The notes: a model not told the origin generated them from the letters alone. Counted from the stretch's first letter, positions 34,254-43,123 are shown. The stretch: DNA of 64,000 bases from Kitasatospora cineracea (GCF_003751605.1 NZ_RJVJ01000001.1:1240001-1304000), one strand, 5' to 3'. Program-made: numbers and translations.

Positions 34254-34720
34254 TCAGGCCCGGATCGGGCCTGGACGCCTGTCAGGATGGGCGATGAAGA
34301 CGTACCTAGTCGCCGTGGCGTTCGAGAGGCCGAACAGCCTCATCAGGTGCAGAGGGTCGGCGGAATGGCGGGCCTCACTGAGGATGCGATCGGTGCGTAG
34401 CACTGAAGCAGTCAGGCCGATGGCACGGAACTGTCTTTGGACCAGTTCGGCGCTGACGGCGGGGCCGGTGAAGGCGACGGCGGCCTGCCGGCTCACGATC
34501 AGGTAGGGGTTGGTGCTGTCGGGCCAGCGCCGGTGCCGCTCCCTGATCCAGGCGGAGGCGAGGACGAGTAGGAGGCTGTCGAGGCACACGACATGGTCGC
34601 GGTGGTGGGCGCGGCACACACGCTGGCGGGCCGGTGGCGATCAAGGCCCTCCAGGCACAGGGCTGCGATCTGGTAGGGCTGGAGTGCGCGGACGGCAGCG
34701 AGGACGACGATGAGGCGGCT
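34254..34720 (-). pseudogene. remnant of a tyrosine recombinase/integrase, frameshifted
   Basis: Two overlapping minus-strand frames each carry part of a Streptomyces integrase-like protein. The 5' piece reads RLIVVLAAVRALQPYQIAAL followed by CLEGLDRHRPA; the 3' piece reads DSLLLVLASAWIRERHRRWP, then STNPYLIVSRQ, LRTDRILSEARHSADPLHL and LMRLFGLSNATATRYVFIAH. Joined, they match the core of these recombinases, with the shift near 34600-34640. The N-terminal part is absent, replaced by short tandem repeats. The remnant lies about 340 bp from the 3' end of tRNA-Lys, a favoured integration site, so it probably came from an element that inserted there. Confidence 0.72.
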
Positions 34721-34722
34721 GC

Positions 34723-34762
34723 GGGAGTCGGGGAATCGGGGAATCGGGGAATCGGGGAGTCG
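34723..34762. repeat. 8-bp tandem repeat, five units
   Basis: Five units of GGGAATCG or GGGAGTCG in a row, at the broken 5' end of the integrase remnant. Confidence 0.85.
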
Positions 34763-35017
34763 GTCGAGAATGCCGATGAGCCGGTCGGAGGCCAACGTGG
34801 CGCGTCGGCTCTCTCAGGTTTTGATCTACGGATCGTGACTTACCACGACAGGTCCGGAGCCGAGTGGAGGGCAGTGGACATGGGTGGAAAGGGGGTCTGC
34901 GGGGGCGGTTCGGGGGCCTCGTCCCCGCACCGTCCCCGCACCGGTCCGCAATTCAGGCATTCCGGGCACCATTCCGAGTGGCGCGAGCGAGCCCCGAACC
35001 GCCCCGGACACGAAGAA

Positions 35018-35046
35018 GGCCAGGTCAGACGGTGTCTGACCTGGCC
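35018..35046 (-). terminator. terminator of tRNA-Lys
   Basis: Perfect 13-bp arms (GGCCAGGTCAGAC and its complement) around a 3-base loop, ending 11 bp past the tRNA 3' end and followed on the minus strand by TTCTTC. The stretch from 34763 to here shows no other feature. Confidence 0.85.
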
Positions 35047-35056
35047 TCAAGTCGGG

Positions 35057-35129
35057 TGGGCCGCCAGGGGTTCGAACCCTGAACCTACGGATTAAAAGTC
35101 CGCAGCTCTGCCAATTGAGCTAGCGGCCC
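35057..35129 (-). tRNA. tRNA-Lys (TTT)
   Basis: A 73-nt cloverleaf on the minus strand: acceptor GGGCCGC/GCGGCCC, D-arm GCTC/GAGC, anticodon loop CTTTTAA (anticodon TTT), T-arm CAGGG-TTCGAAC-CCCTG. No CCA is encoded. It is intact although it adjoins recombinase debris on its 3' side, as expected if an inserted element restored the gene end. Confidence 0.97.
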
Positions 35130-35250
35130 GCGGCAGGCGTGGACCGGGTGGGACAGCGCCTGCCGGGGTGATCCTACCTGGTGCCCGGTGGGGGAGGGCC
35201 AGCGGATTGCCGGGCGGGTCGCGGGGGGCGGCGGGGGAGCCGACGGGGGG

Positions 35251-35922
35251 TCAGGGGGTGGGGAGGTGGGCGGCGCGGACCCGGTGCAGCCAGGCTTCGA
35301 CGGGGCGTTCGTCGGGGGCGGCGGGGAGGGTGCCGGGGCGGTCGAAGCGGGCCTCGGCGTCGGCGAGCAGGGCGGTGGCGTCCTCGGGGCGGTCCGCGTA
35401 GCGCTCGCCGAGGGCGCGGACGTGCTCGGGGTCGGGGAGCCGGATCTCCAACTGCCCGGTCTCGTGCAGGGCGACGCCCTGGCGGACCAGCCGGACCAGG
35501 TGCCGGGCGTGCTTGGCGGCCCTGGCCCGGCCGGCCGGGTCGGTGCGGTCGCGGGCGGCGAGCTTGCGCAACTGCTGGTCGGCGTAGCCCAGGTAGGCGC
35601 GGCGGACCGCCGGGCCGGACAGGAGGGACTCCCGCAGCCCGATCAGCTCCTCGCCGAGCGGCGTCCGCACCTCGTACAACTCCCCCGGCAGCCAGACGAG
35701 TTCGGTGGCGGTCGGATTGCCGTTGAGCGCCAGCCGGCACCACTTGGCGGCCTCGTGCAGCGTCCGGTCCGGGGCGGTGGTGACGTGCGACTCGACGGGC
35801 CGGTGCAGGCCGTGGAAGGCCACGGTGGGCGCCGCGAACAGCCCGAGCCGGTCGAGGTCGGACCCGGCGTGCGCCAGCCCGTACGCGGTGGAGCCGACGA
35901 TGCCGGAGAGCAGGACGTTCAC
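35251..35922 (-). CDS. nucleotidyltransferase domain protein (RlaP-like)
   Basis: A 223-residue protein starting at GTG. The N terminus LLSGIVGSTAYGLAHAGSDLDRLGLF contains the G-S and D-x-D motifs of polymerase-beta-type nucleotidyltransferases. Following parts (SHVTTAPDRTLHEAAKWCRLALNGNPTATELVWLP, split across helices) match the family that includes predicted RNA-repair enzyme RlaP. It would transfer a nucleotide to RNA or protein; the target is unknown. It stands alone beside the tRNA-Lys gene and is followed upstream by the transglutaminase-like gene on the same strand. Confidence 0.82.
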   Translation of the reverse strand: MNVLLSGIVGSTAYGLAHAGSDLDRLGLFAAPTVAFHGLHRPVESHVTTAPDRTLHEAAKWCRLALNGNPTATELVWLPGELYEVRTPLGEELIGLRESLLSGPAVRRAYLGYADQQLRKLAARDRTDPAGRARAAKHARHLVRLVRQGVALHETGQLEIRLPDPEHVRALGERYADRPEDATALLADAEARFDRPGTLPAAPDERPVEAWLHRVRAAHLPTP

Positions 35923-36099
35923 GGGCGACGCCTCCTCGGCGGACGCGGGCGGACACAGACGGAAGCGGACCGGATCGGCCGGGAACAGCCCCGAAACGGT
36001 CAGGAGCGGCCGGGAAAGGACCGCCCCCGCAGTCTCGCCCGCCGCGCCCCGCCCGCGCGAACGATTTCCACCCGCCACCCGCACACAGGCACCGAACCC

Positions 36100-36714
36100 T
36101 CAGTCCCTGTCCGGCAGTTCGAGCGGCAGGTAGCCGTACCCGACCGACCCCGGCACGCTGTCGCGCAGGCCGTCCAGCAGTTCCCGCGGCGGCGTCGCGT
36201 ACACGGTGGTGTAGTGGTGCTCGCCGAGTGCCGGGTCGTTGGCCCAGGCGGGCCGCTCCTCGGCGGGGGTGGTGGCGAAGTGCCCGTCCGCGCCGTTCCG
36301 GTTGCCCCGGCCGTCCAGCCGGACCCACCACGGACTGCCGGGCAGCAGAACGCCGTTGAGCCCGTGCAGCACGTCGAGCTTCTGGTAGCACAGGCCGGCC
36401 GGGATGCCGTTGGCGCGCAGCAGTGCGGCGAGCAGGTGCGACTTGCCATGGCAGATCGCGTTGCCGGCGGCGAGCACGTCGGAGGCCCGGTAGGCGGCCG
36501 ACCAGTGGCCGACGTCCGCCGAGTGGTCGATCCGGTCCCGGACGTGCTCGAACACCGCCTCGGCGGTCCGCACCGGGTCGGCCCGCCGCAGTTCGGCGGC
36601 GAGGGCGACGATCGCGGGGTGGTCGTGGTCGACGACGGCGTCGGCGGCGAGGTAGGCGGCCAGGTCCGGCCGGTCGGTGCGCAGCGGGCCGTGGGGGGAG
36701 ACGGAGAGGTCCAT
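36100..36714 (-). CDS. transglutaminase-like domain protein
   Basis: A 204-residue protein with the transglutaminase-core triad: Cys in AAGNAICHGKSHLLAALLRANGI is replaced in position by the ICHGKS motif, His in GEHHYTTVYA, and a downstream Asp region. The order VFEHVRDRIDH, SDVLAAGNAICHGKSHLL, GLCYQKL matches bacterial transglutaminase-like cysteine peptidases. It may act as a peptidase or deamidase; the substrate is unknown. ATG 36714 gives a start on MDLSVSPHG. It is divergent from the SDR gene. Confidence 0.83.
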   Translation of the reverse strand: MDLSVSPHGPLRTDRPDLAAYLAADAVVDHDHPAIVALAAELRRADPVRTAEAVFEHVRDRIDHSADVGHWSAAYRASDVLAAGNAICHGKSHLLAALLRANGIPAGLCYQKLDVLHGLNGVLLPGSPWWVRLDGRGNRNGADGHFATTPAEERPAWANDPALGEHHYTTVYATPPRELLDGLRDSVPGSVGYGYLPLELPDRD

Positions 36715-36814
36715 GGCAGTGATGCTCGACCGCCGACTGCACGACCCGCAAAGGGATTTCACTCGGTGGGATAGCGTCGGCGGCAACACCGTCGTGGACG
36801 AAGGAGCGGTCGGC

Positions 36815-37582
36815 ATGACCCAGCAGAGCGTGGCGCAGGACGAGGTACTGGTGGTCACCGGCGGCGGCCGCGGCATCGGCGCGGCCACCGCGCTGCTCGC
36901 CGCCGGACGCGGCTACCGGGTGTGCGTCAACTACCGCAGCGACCAGGAGTCGGCGGACGCCGTGGTGGCGCGGATCCGCTCCGCGGGCGGCACCGCGATC
37001 GCCGTCCGCGCGGACGTCTCGCACACCGCGGGGGTGACCGCGCTGTTCGACACCGTCGACCGCGAACTCGGCACCCTCACCGCGCTGGTGAACAACGCGG
37101 GCACGCTGGAGAAGCAGAGCCGGCTGGACGAGCTCGACGAGGACCGGCTGAACCGGATCTGGGCGGCCAACATCACCGGCCCGTTCCTGTGCGCGGCCGC
37201 GGCGGTGCGCCGGATGTCCACCCGGTACGGCGGCCGGGGCGGGGCGATCGTCAACGTCGGCTCGGCGGCGTCCCGGCTGGGCTCGCCGAACGAGTACGTC
37301 GACTACGCGGCGTCCAAGGGCGCGCTGGACTCGATGACCACCGGGCTGTCGCTGGAGGTCGCGGCCGAGGGCATCCGGGTCAACGCCGTCCGCCCGGGCC
37401 TGATCCACACCGGCATCCACGCCCTGGGCGGCGAGCCCGGCCGGGTCGACCGGATCGGCCCCAACCTCCCGATGGGGCGCGGCGGACAGCCCGAGGAGAT
37501 CGCCGAGACGATCCTCTACCTGCTCTCCTCCGCCGCCTCGTACGTCACGGGCGCCTTCCTGGACGCGGCCGGCGGCCGCTGA
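36815..37582 (+). CDS. SDR-family oxidoreductase
   Basis: A 255-residue classical short-chain dehydrogenase. The cofactor motif is VTGGGRGIGAATALLAA; LVNNAGTLE, the Ser in IVNVGSAASRLG and the YDYAASKGAL-type Tyr-Lys pair (YVDYAASKG) complete the catalytic site, and RVNAVRPGLIHTGIH follows. An Arg in VCVNYRSDQ suggests NADP(H) preference. The start has GAAGGAG upstream. Substrate unknown; sequence resembles 3-oxoacyl-ACP reductase/glucose dehydrogenase types. Confidence 0.93.
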   Translation: MTQQSVAQDEVLVVTGGGRGIGAATALLAAGRGYRVCVNYRSDQESADAVVARIRSAGGTAIAVRADVSHTAGVTALFDTVDRELGTLTALVNNAGTLEKQSRLDELDEDRLNRIWAANITGPFLCAAAAVRRMSTRYGGRGGAIVNVGSAASRLGSPNEYVDYAASKGALDSMTTGLSLEVAAEGIRVNAVRPGLIHTGIHALGGEPGRVDRIGPNLPMGRGGQPEEIAETILYLLSSAASYVTGAFLDAAGGR

Positions 37583-37613
37583 CCGCACCACCAACCCACC
37601 CCGCCGCCGCCGG

Positions 37614-37675
37614 GCCACCCCGCCACCCCGCCACCCCGCCACCCCGCCACCCCGCCACCCCGCCACCCCGCCACC
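37614..37675. repeat. GCCACCCC tandem repeat
   Basis: Seven perfect 8-bp units plus a partial one between the SDR stop and the tyrosine phosphatase start. No coding role; likely replication slippage. Confidence 0.9.
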
Positions 37676-37755
37676 GAACCAGTACCGGCCCGCGCCGGTA
37701 CCGGTTCGGTGAACGCCCCGGCCCGGCGTCGGCCCCTGCCCCTACCGTGGAACGC

Positions 37756-38454
37756 ATGACCGAGACCGAGATCGCCGCCGCGCCGTTCCTCGACATCCCC
37801 GACCTCCCCAACCTCCGCGACGCCGGGGCCGGCGTCTACCGTCCCGGGCTGCTCTACCGCTCGGCGACCCTCAACCACCTCACCGACGAGGGCCTGCGGC
37901 GCTTCGCGGAACTCGGCATCCGCACCGTCCTGGACCTGCGCAGCACCCCCGAGGTCGCCCAGTACCCGGACCGCCTGCCCGACGGCGTCGACTACCTGCA
38001 CCTGCCGATGCTGCCCGACCCGGCCACCACCGACCGGCTCTGGCCCGAGGACCAGGCCGCGCTCTACCCGTTCATGGCCGAGACCGGCGGCATCGCCCTC
38101 GCCGCCGCCGTCCGCGCCCTGGCCACCGGCGCCCCGCTGCTGGTGCACTGCGCCGTCGGCAAGGACCGCACCGGCCTGACCATCGCCGTCCTGCAGACCT
38201 TGGCCGGCCTCCCGCTCGACGCCGTCACCGCCGACTTCCTCCGCTCCAACACCGGCCTCGGCCTCGACCGCGGCCCAGTCCCCTACACCGACGCCGCCGG
38301 AGTCGAACGCCTCTCCCGCCCCGTCGAAGCCGCCCACCTGCACGCCGCCCTCGACCACGCCACCACCCGCCACGGCTCCCTCACCGCCTACCTCCGCAAC
38401 CACGGCGCCACCGACCCCGACCTCACCACCCTCCGCACCCTGGGCCCGGCGTGA
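37756..38454 (+). CDS. tyrosine-protein phosphatase (DSP-like, Y_phosphatase3)
   Basis: A 232-residue phosphatase with the catalytic loop LVHCAVGKDRTGLTIAVL (HC-x5-R) near residue 130 and the N-terminal FRDAGG-like region (LPNLRDAGAGVYRPGLLYRSA). TVLDLRSTPE and a C-terminal helix AYLRNHGA complete the family pattern. Members remove phosphate from Tyr or from phosphoinositides. Its last four bases overlap the HNH gene start (GTGA), so the two are co-translated. Confidence 0.92.
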   Translation: MTETEIAAAPFLDIPDLPNLRDAGAGVYRPGLLYRSATLNHLTDEGLRRFAELGIRTVLDLRSTPEVAQYPDRLPDGVDYLHLPMLPDPATTDRLWPEDQAALYPFMAETGGIALAAAVRALATGAPLLVHCAVGKDRTGLTIAVLQTLAGLPLDAVTADFLRSNTGLGLDRGPVPYTDAAGVERLSRPVEAAHLHAALDHATTRHGSLTAYLRNHGATDPDLTTLRTLGPA

Positions 38455-39404
38455 CGACGCTCCACCAGCCGCTCACCGAAACCGAACTGCTGGCCGCCCT
38501 GCGCACGTTGAACCGGTCCGGCCTGCGCGGGGGCGGTCGTGCCCCGCACAAGCCGCTGCTGCTGCTCTGGCTGGTCGACCGGTTCGCCGCGTCCGGCAAC
38601 AGCGAGACCCGGTACGAGGAGGTCGCGGAGCCGGTCGGCCGGCTGATCGCCCAGTACACCGCTGCCGTCTCGACCCCCGACGGGGAGCGCGCCGCACTGC
38701 CGTTCCGGCTGCTGGAGACCGAACTGTGGGCGGCCACCGACGCCTTCTCCCAGCCGCTGCCGGAGCAAGCGAGCCACCGCCGGCTGCTCGACCTGGGCGC
38801 CCGCGGCCGCCTGCGCCCGGCGGTCGAGGAACTGCTGGGCGACCGGCGCGTCCGGGACCGGGTCCGCACCCTGCTGCTCGCCGAGGCGATCGGCAGCGAC
38901 AGCGACACCGGCACCGGCAGCAACACCGGCACCAGCGCCGGCAGCAGCAGCACCCTGGAGCAGTCCGTCCGGGACGCCCTGCCGCCCGCCGAGCCCCGGT
39001 ACCGGCAGGAGACCCGGCGGGTCCGCGACAGCCGGTTCGCCCGCGCGGTCCTCCCGCTGTACGGGAACGCCTGCGCCGTCTGCGGGTTCAGCGGCCGGAT
39101 CGGTCCGGCCCCGGTGGGCGTGGAGGCCGCCCACGTCCACGGCCACGCCGACGGCGGGCCGGACGTGGTGCAGAACGGCATCGCCCTGTGCGCCCTGCAC
39201 CACGCCCTGTTCGACCAGGGCGTGCTCGGGCTGACCGAGCACCTGACGATCATGGTCTCGCCGCACTTCACCCACACCGGGGACCACCGGGGCCCTGCGG
39301 TCACCGCCCTCGCGGGCCTCCCCGTCCGGCTCCCCGCCGACCCCGGGCACCGACTCGCCCCGCAGTACGTCGCCTGGCACGCCGAGCACGTCTTCCGGCA
39401 CTGA
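38451..39404 (+). CDS. SBD-HNH restriction endonuclease, probably phosphorothioate-DNA dependent
   Basis: A 317-residue protein. The N-terminal region (RAPHKPLLLLWLVDRFA at 30-46; LPFRLLETELW at 83-93) resembles the sulfur-binding domain of ScoMcrA-type enzymes that recognise phosphorothioated DNA. A Ser/Gly/Thr/Asp linker spans about 148-168. The C-terminal HNH nuclease has CAVCGF (Cys208, Cys211), AAHVHGHADGG (His228), NGIALCALHHALFD (Asn242, His250) as zinc and catalytic residues. Such enzymes cut DNA modified by Dnd systems. No dnd genes are in the window, which fits a type IV defence role against incoming modified DNA. It overlaps the phosphatase stop. Confidence 0.85.
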   Translation: MTTLHQPLTETELLAALRTLNRSGLRGGGRAPHKPLLLLWLVDRFAASGNSETRYEEVAEPVGRLIAQYTAAVSTPDGERAALPFRLLETELWAATDAFSQPLPEQASHRRLLDLGARGRLRPAVEELLGDRRVRDRVRTLLLAEAIGSDSDTGTGSNTGTSAGSSSTLEQSVRDALPPAEPRYRQETRRVRDSRFARAVLPLYGNACAVCGFSGRIGPAPVGVEAAHVHGHADGGPDVVQNGIALCALHHALFDQGVLGLTEHLTIMVSPHFTHTGDHRGPAVTALAGLPVRLPADPGHRLAPQYVAWHAEHVFRH

Positions 39405-39574
39405 CCGCGCCCGACCCCGCCCGGGTGTCCCGACCGCCGTTCCCCGTCCGGTGGGCGGCTCGTTAGGAGCGTTACCGTGGGCGGTGCGCCCACCGGTGCG
39501 CCCACCAGCACGCCCAGTCCGCTACCTGCCGCCCGTCGCCACTCGCCGTGAGCCGTCGTGAAGGAGTCCGTCCC

Positions 39575-39874
39575 ATGGCCCGTTTCCCCGCCACCGCCGC
39601 CGTCGCCGCCACCGGGCTGATCGGCGGGTACGCGACCGCCCGGTTCAGTGGGCGGCGGGAGTGGGGCGGGGCCGTGCTGGCGGCGGCCGGGGCGACGGCC
39701 GCGGTGCGCTGGGGGCGGCGTTCGGGTGCGCCCGCCGCGGCGGGGCTGACCGCGCTGTACCTGGCCGCGTTCGGCGGCTCGCACCCGCTGGCGAAGAAGA
39801 TCGGCGCCTGGCCGGCCGTGCTGACGGTGACGGGCGTGGTGGCCGCCGCGTCCGCGCTGGCCACCGGCGACTGA
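39575..39874 (+). CDS. small membrane protein
   Basis: A 99-residue protein with three probable helices ([54 protein letters not shown], and a last AVLTVTGVVAAASALA). ATG is preceded by GAAGGAG. Small proteins of this kind are common in Streptomyces and have no assigned role. Confidence 0.7.
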   Translation: MARFPATAAVAATGLIGGYATARFSGRREWGGAVLAAAGATAAVRWGRRSGAPAAAGLTALYLAAFGGSHPLAKKIGAWPAVLTVTGVVAAASALATGD

Positions 39875-39897
39875 ACGGGCGGCGGGCGGGGCCCGGT

Positions 39898-40713
39898 TCA
39901 GCTCCCGAAGCGCGCCGCGAAGGCCGTCCGGTTCGCGGAGGGCTCGCTGCGGTCCCAGACCGCGAACACCACCCGGTCGAAGGCCCCGCCCCACTCGTCC
40001 AGGGCCTGTCCGAAGGCGGCCGCCACCTCCGCCGGGTCGTTGCGGAACACGCCGCAGCCCCAGGCGCCCAGCACCAGGTCCCGCGCGCCGTGCCGGGCGG
40101 CGACGGCCAGCACCCGCCGGGCCCGTTCGGCCAGCACCGGGCCGAGGTCGAGCGGACGGCCGGGCGAACGCAGCGCCAGCTGGCCCGCGTTGGGTGCGGG
40201 CGAGGTGAGGAAGCCGACCCGGTGGGTGCGTTCGAGCAGTTCGCCCCGGTCGTCCCGGAGCACCGGCACGTCCGGCGACCAGATCACCCGGTGGCTGTAG
40301 CGCAGGTCGGTGGAGGCCCGGTGCGCCTCGTAGTAGTCGGGGGCCTCGATCAGGCAGCGGTACAGCAGCGCGGAGCGGCAGACGTCCTCCTCCTGGGCCT
40401 TCGCCCCGCGCAGGTAGCCGCCGCCGGGGTTGCGCGCGGACGCGAAGTTGAGCACCGCGACGCCCCGCCCGCCGTCGGCGACCAGCCGCCGGGCCGCCTG
40501 CATGCTGCCCTCGCCGGTCACCTCGGCCGCCCCGGCGGCCAGCGGGCCCGGGCCGGGCCCGAACTCCGCGTCCGGCGGGTACGAGACCGTCCCGGCCCGG
40601 GCCGCGGCCAGCTCCTCGGCGATCCGCACCACCGCCCCGCCCGGGCTCCGGTACTCGCCCTGGTCGGCGATCTGCTCGTTCTGCGCGGCCACGGCCTTCT
40701 GCCTACTGCTCAT
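39898..40713 (-). CDS. TIGR02452 family protein (bacterial PARG-like)
   Basis: A 271-residue macrodomain-type protein. The signature GGG-x(6-8)-QE is present as NPGGGYLRGAKAQEEDVCRSA, preceded by VLNFASARNPGGG. This is the catalytic loop of poly(ADP-ribose) glycohydrolases, with the two Glu as catalytic residues. The rest (SALLYRCLI, VIWSPDVPVLRDD, LVLGAWGCGVFRNDPAEVA) fits the family. It would remove ADP-ribose from proteins or nucleic acids. ATG 40713 (MSSRQKAV) is taken; an upstream start adds seven residues only. Confidence 0.9.
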   Translation of the reverse strand: MSSRQKAVAAQNEQIADQGEYRSPGGAVVRIAEELAAARAGTVSYPPDAEFGPGPGPLAAGAAEVTGEGSMQAARRLVADGGRGVAVLNFASARNPGGGYLRGAKAQEEDVCRSALLYRCLIEAPDYYEAHRASTDLRYSHRVIWSPDVPVLRDDRGELLERTHRVGFLTSPAPNAGQLALRSPGRPLDLGPVLAERARRVLAVAARHGARDLVLGAWGCGVFRNDPAEVAAAFGQALDEWGGAFDRVVFAVWDRSEPSANRTAFAARFGS

Positions 40714-40828
40714 GCCTGGGACGCTAACCCCCAACTCCCGCCCCCACCAATGATTTTCGCCCCCGGGAACGCGGCCGGGCCCGCCCCACCGAAGTGGAGC
40801 GGGCCCGGTTCAGGCTGCCTGCGGAGCG

Positions 40829-43123
40829 TCAGTTCTTCCAGCGCGGCTTGCGGTCGCCGCCGCCGTTGAAGCCGCCGCGGTCGTCGCGGTTGAAGCCGCC
40901 ACGCTCACGGTCGCCACCGAAGGAACGGCCACCACGGTCGTCACGGTTGAAGCCACCGCCCTGCGGGCGCCCACCGGAGCGGTGGTCGTCGCGCCGCGCG
41001 AACGGACGGCTGCCGCCACCGGCCTGGCCGCGGTCCCGGTCGCCGAAGGAACGGCCGCCGCGGTCGTCACGGTTGAAGCCGCCACGCTCACGGTCGCCAC
41101 CGAAGGAACGGCCACCACGGTCGTCACGGTTGAAGCCACCGCGCTCGCCACGGTCCCGGTCGCCGAAGGAGCGGGCCGGACGGTCGCCGCCGAACGAGCG
41201 GCCGCCGCGGTCGTCACGGTTGAAGCCACCGCGCTCACGGTCACCGCCGAAGGAACGGCCACCACGGTCGTCACGGTTGAAGCCACCGCGCTCACGGTCG
41301 CCACCGAACGAGCGGCCACCACGGTCGTCACGGTTGAAGCCACCGCGCTCACGGTCGCCACCGAAGGAACGGCCACCACGGTCGTCACGGTTGAAGCCAC
41401 CACGCTCACGGTCACCGCCGAAGGAACGGCCACCACGGTCGTCACGGTTGAAGCCACCGCGCTCGCCACGGTCCCGGTTGTTGTACGCCGGGCGCTCGCT
41501 GCGGGCCTCGCGGTAGGCCGGGGCGCGCTCCTCGGTCACCGGCTGCTCGGCCTCGACGGCCACGGCGGCGGCGACGGGGGTCTCGGCGTCGGCCTCGGCG
41601 GCCGGCTCCTCGTCCTCGATGCCCAGGTCGGCGCGCTCGCGGGCGGCGCGGGCGGCCAGGCGGTCGGCCTCCTCGCGCAGCTCGTTGGCGCGGCGCTGGG
41701 CGCGCTCCAGCTCACGGGTGAGCTCGGCGACCTCGCGCTCGGCGGCACCGGCGATGCCGGACGCGCTCTCGGCCTGGACCTCGACCAGCGAGCGGGCGCC
41801 GGTGATCTTGGCGACCTCGGCGTCGAAGGCGTGGTCGAGGATGTGGCGCGAGGCGTCCACGCCCGCGTCCTCCATCAGGCGGAACACGCCGCGGCGCTGG
41901 TGCGGCAGCACCAGGGTGACGACGGTGCCGGAGCGGCCGGCCCGGGCGGTGCGGCCGGAGCGGTGCAGGTAGTCCTTGTGGTCGCCGGCCGGGTCGACGT
42001 TCAGCACCAGGTCGATGCCGTCGACGTGGATGCCGCGGGCGGCGACGTCGGTGGCGACGACCACGTTCAGGTAGCCGTCCTTGAAGTCGCCGAGGACGCG
42101 GGTACGGGCGCCCTGGGTCATGCCGCCGTGCAGCGCGTCGGCCTTCACGCCGGACTCCACCAGCTGCTGGGCGACCCGGTCCGCGCCCATCTGGGTGCGG
42201 ACGAAGATGATGGTGCGGCCCTTGCGTGCGGCGATCGCGCTGGTGATCGGCGCCTTGTCCTTGGGCTTCACGACCAGGATGTGGTGGGTCATGGTGGTGA
42301 CCGCACCGGCCGACGGGTCGACCTCGTGGGTGACCGGGTTCTTCAGGTAGCGCTTGACCAGGGTGTCGATCTCGTTCTCCAGGGTGGCGGAGAACAGCAG
42401 GCGCTGGCCGCCGGCCGGCACCAGGTCGAGGATCTCGGTGACCTCGGGCAGGAAGCCCATGTCGGCCATCTGGTCGGCCTCGTCGAGGACGGCGATCTCG
42501 ACCTCGTCCATCTTGGCGGAGCCGCGGTTGATCAGGTCGCGCAGGCGGCCGGGGGTGGCGACCAGGACGTCGACGCCGCGCTCCAGCGCGTAGATCTGGT
42601 TCGACATCGAGGTACCGCCGCAGACCACCTTCAGGCGCAGGCCGAGCACCGAGCCGAACGGCTCCAGCGCGTCGGCGACCTGCATGGCCAGCTCGCGGGT
42701 CGGGACCAGGATCAGGCCGCGCGGGTGCTTGGCCTTGGTGCGCTCGCCACCGGCGAGGCGGGTCAGCAGCGGCAGGCCGAAGCTCAGGGTCTTGCCGGAG
42801 CCGGTGCGGCCGCGGCCCAGCACGTCCTTGCCGGACAGCGCGTCCGGGATGGTCGCGGCCTGGATCGGGAACGGGGTGGTGACGCCGCGCTTGGCGAGCG
42901 CCCGGACCACGTCGTCGTGCAGGCCCAGGTCACCGAAGGTGATGGTGGGCTCGGCGTCGGCGTCGGCGGCGGTGTCCGCGTCGAGCTCGGCGTCGGTGTC
43001 GACGTCGGCGTCGGTGAGCTCGGCGAGCTCCGCGTCCAGGGTGTCGGTGTCGAGGGAGTCGGTGTCGGCGGCGTCGGACCCGTTCGCGGGCATGGCGAAG
43101 CGGGCGTCGTCAACGAGAGACAT
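40829..43123 (-). CDS. DEAD-box RNA helicase with RGG-repeat tail
   Basis: A 764-residue helicase. An acidic Asp/Ala-rich leader (residues 20-60) precedes the helicase core: GRGRTGSGKT (motif I, about 104-112), PTRELA, VLDEADQM (motif II, 213-219), FSATLEN (motif III), and HRSGRTARAGRSG (motif VI, about 377-389). A coiled region (about 460-510) follows, then a disordered tail of some 200 residues made of about nine GGFNRDDRGGRSFGGDRER-type repeats that bind RNA. Such proteins remodel structured RNA, often in the cold or at ribosome assembly. A GGAAGG precedes the ATG. It is preceded by about 225 bp of gene-free leader (43124-43348). Confidence 0.95.
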   Translation of the reverse strand: MSLVDDARFAMPANGSDAADTDSLDTDTLDAELAELTDADVDTDAELDADTAADADAEPTITFGDLGLHDDVVRALAKRGVTTPFPIQAATIPDALSGKDVLGRGRTGSGKTLSFGLPLLTRLAGGERTKAKHPRGLILVPTRELAMQVADALEPFGSVLGLRLKVVCGGTSMSNQIYALERGVDVLVATPGRLRDLINRGSAKMDEVEIAVLDEADQMADMGFLPEVTEILDLVPAGGQRLLFSATLENEIDTLVKRYLKNPVTHEVDPSAGAVTTMTHHILVVKPKDKAPITSAIAARKGRTIIFVRTQMGADRVAQQLVESGVKADALHGGMTQGARTRVLGDFKDGYLNVVVATDVAARGIHVDGIDLVLNVDPAGDHKDYLHRSGRTARAGRSGTVVTLVLPHQRRGVFRLMEDAGVDASRHILDHAFDAEVAKITGARSLVEVQAESASGIAGAAEREVAELTRELERAQRRANELREEADRLAARAARERADLGIEDEEPAAEADAETPVAAAVAVEAEQPVTEERAPAYREARSERPAYNNRDRGERGGFNRDDRGGRSFGGDRERGGFNRDDRGGRSFGGDRERGGFNRDDRGGRSFGGDRERGGFNRDDRGGRSFGGDRERGGFNRDDRGGRSFGGDRPARSFGDRDRGERGGFNRDDRGGRSFGGDRERGGFNRDDRGGRSFGDRDRGQAGGGSRPFARRDDHRSGGRPQGGGFNRDDRGGRSFGGDRERGGFNRDDRGGFNGGGDRKPRWKN
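40880..41480. repeat. 57-bp coding tandem repeats in helicase tail
   Basis: About nine imperfect copies of a 57-bp unit encoding 19-residue RGG-type repeats, some interrupted by RDRGE or DRPARSFG variants. High nucleotide identity among neighbours suggests recent copy-number change. Confidence 0.85.

Noticed and set aside
34499..34795. Separate small gene on the minus strand
   Set aside because: Its middle matches the 5' part of the integrase whose 3' part is in another frame, so it is one frameshifted pseudogene.
37614..37675. Regular short repeats suggesting a CRISPR array
   Set aside because: Units are 8 bp with no spacers; simple tandem repeat. No cas genes are present in the window.
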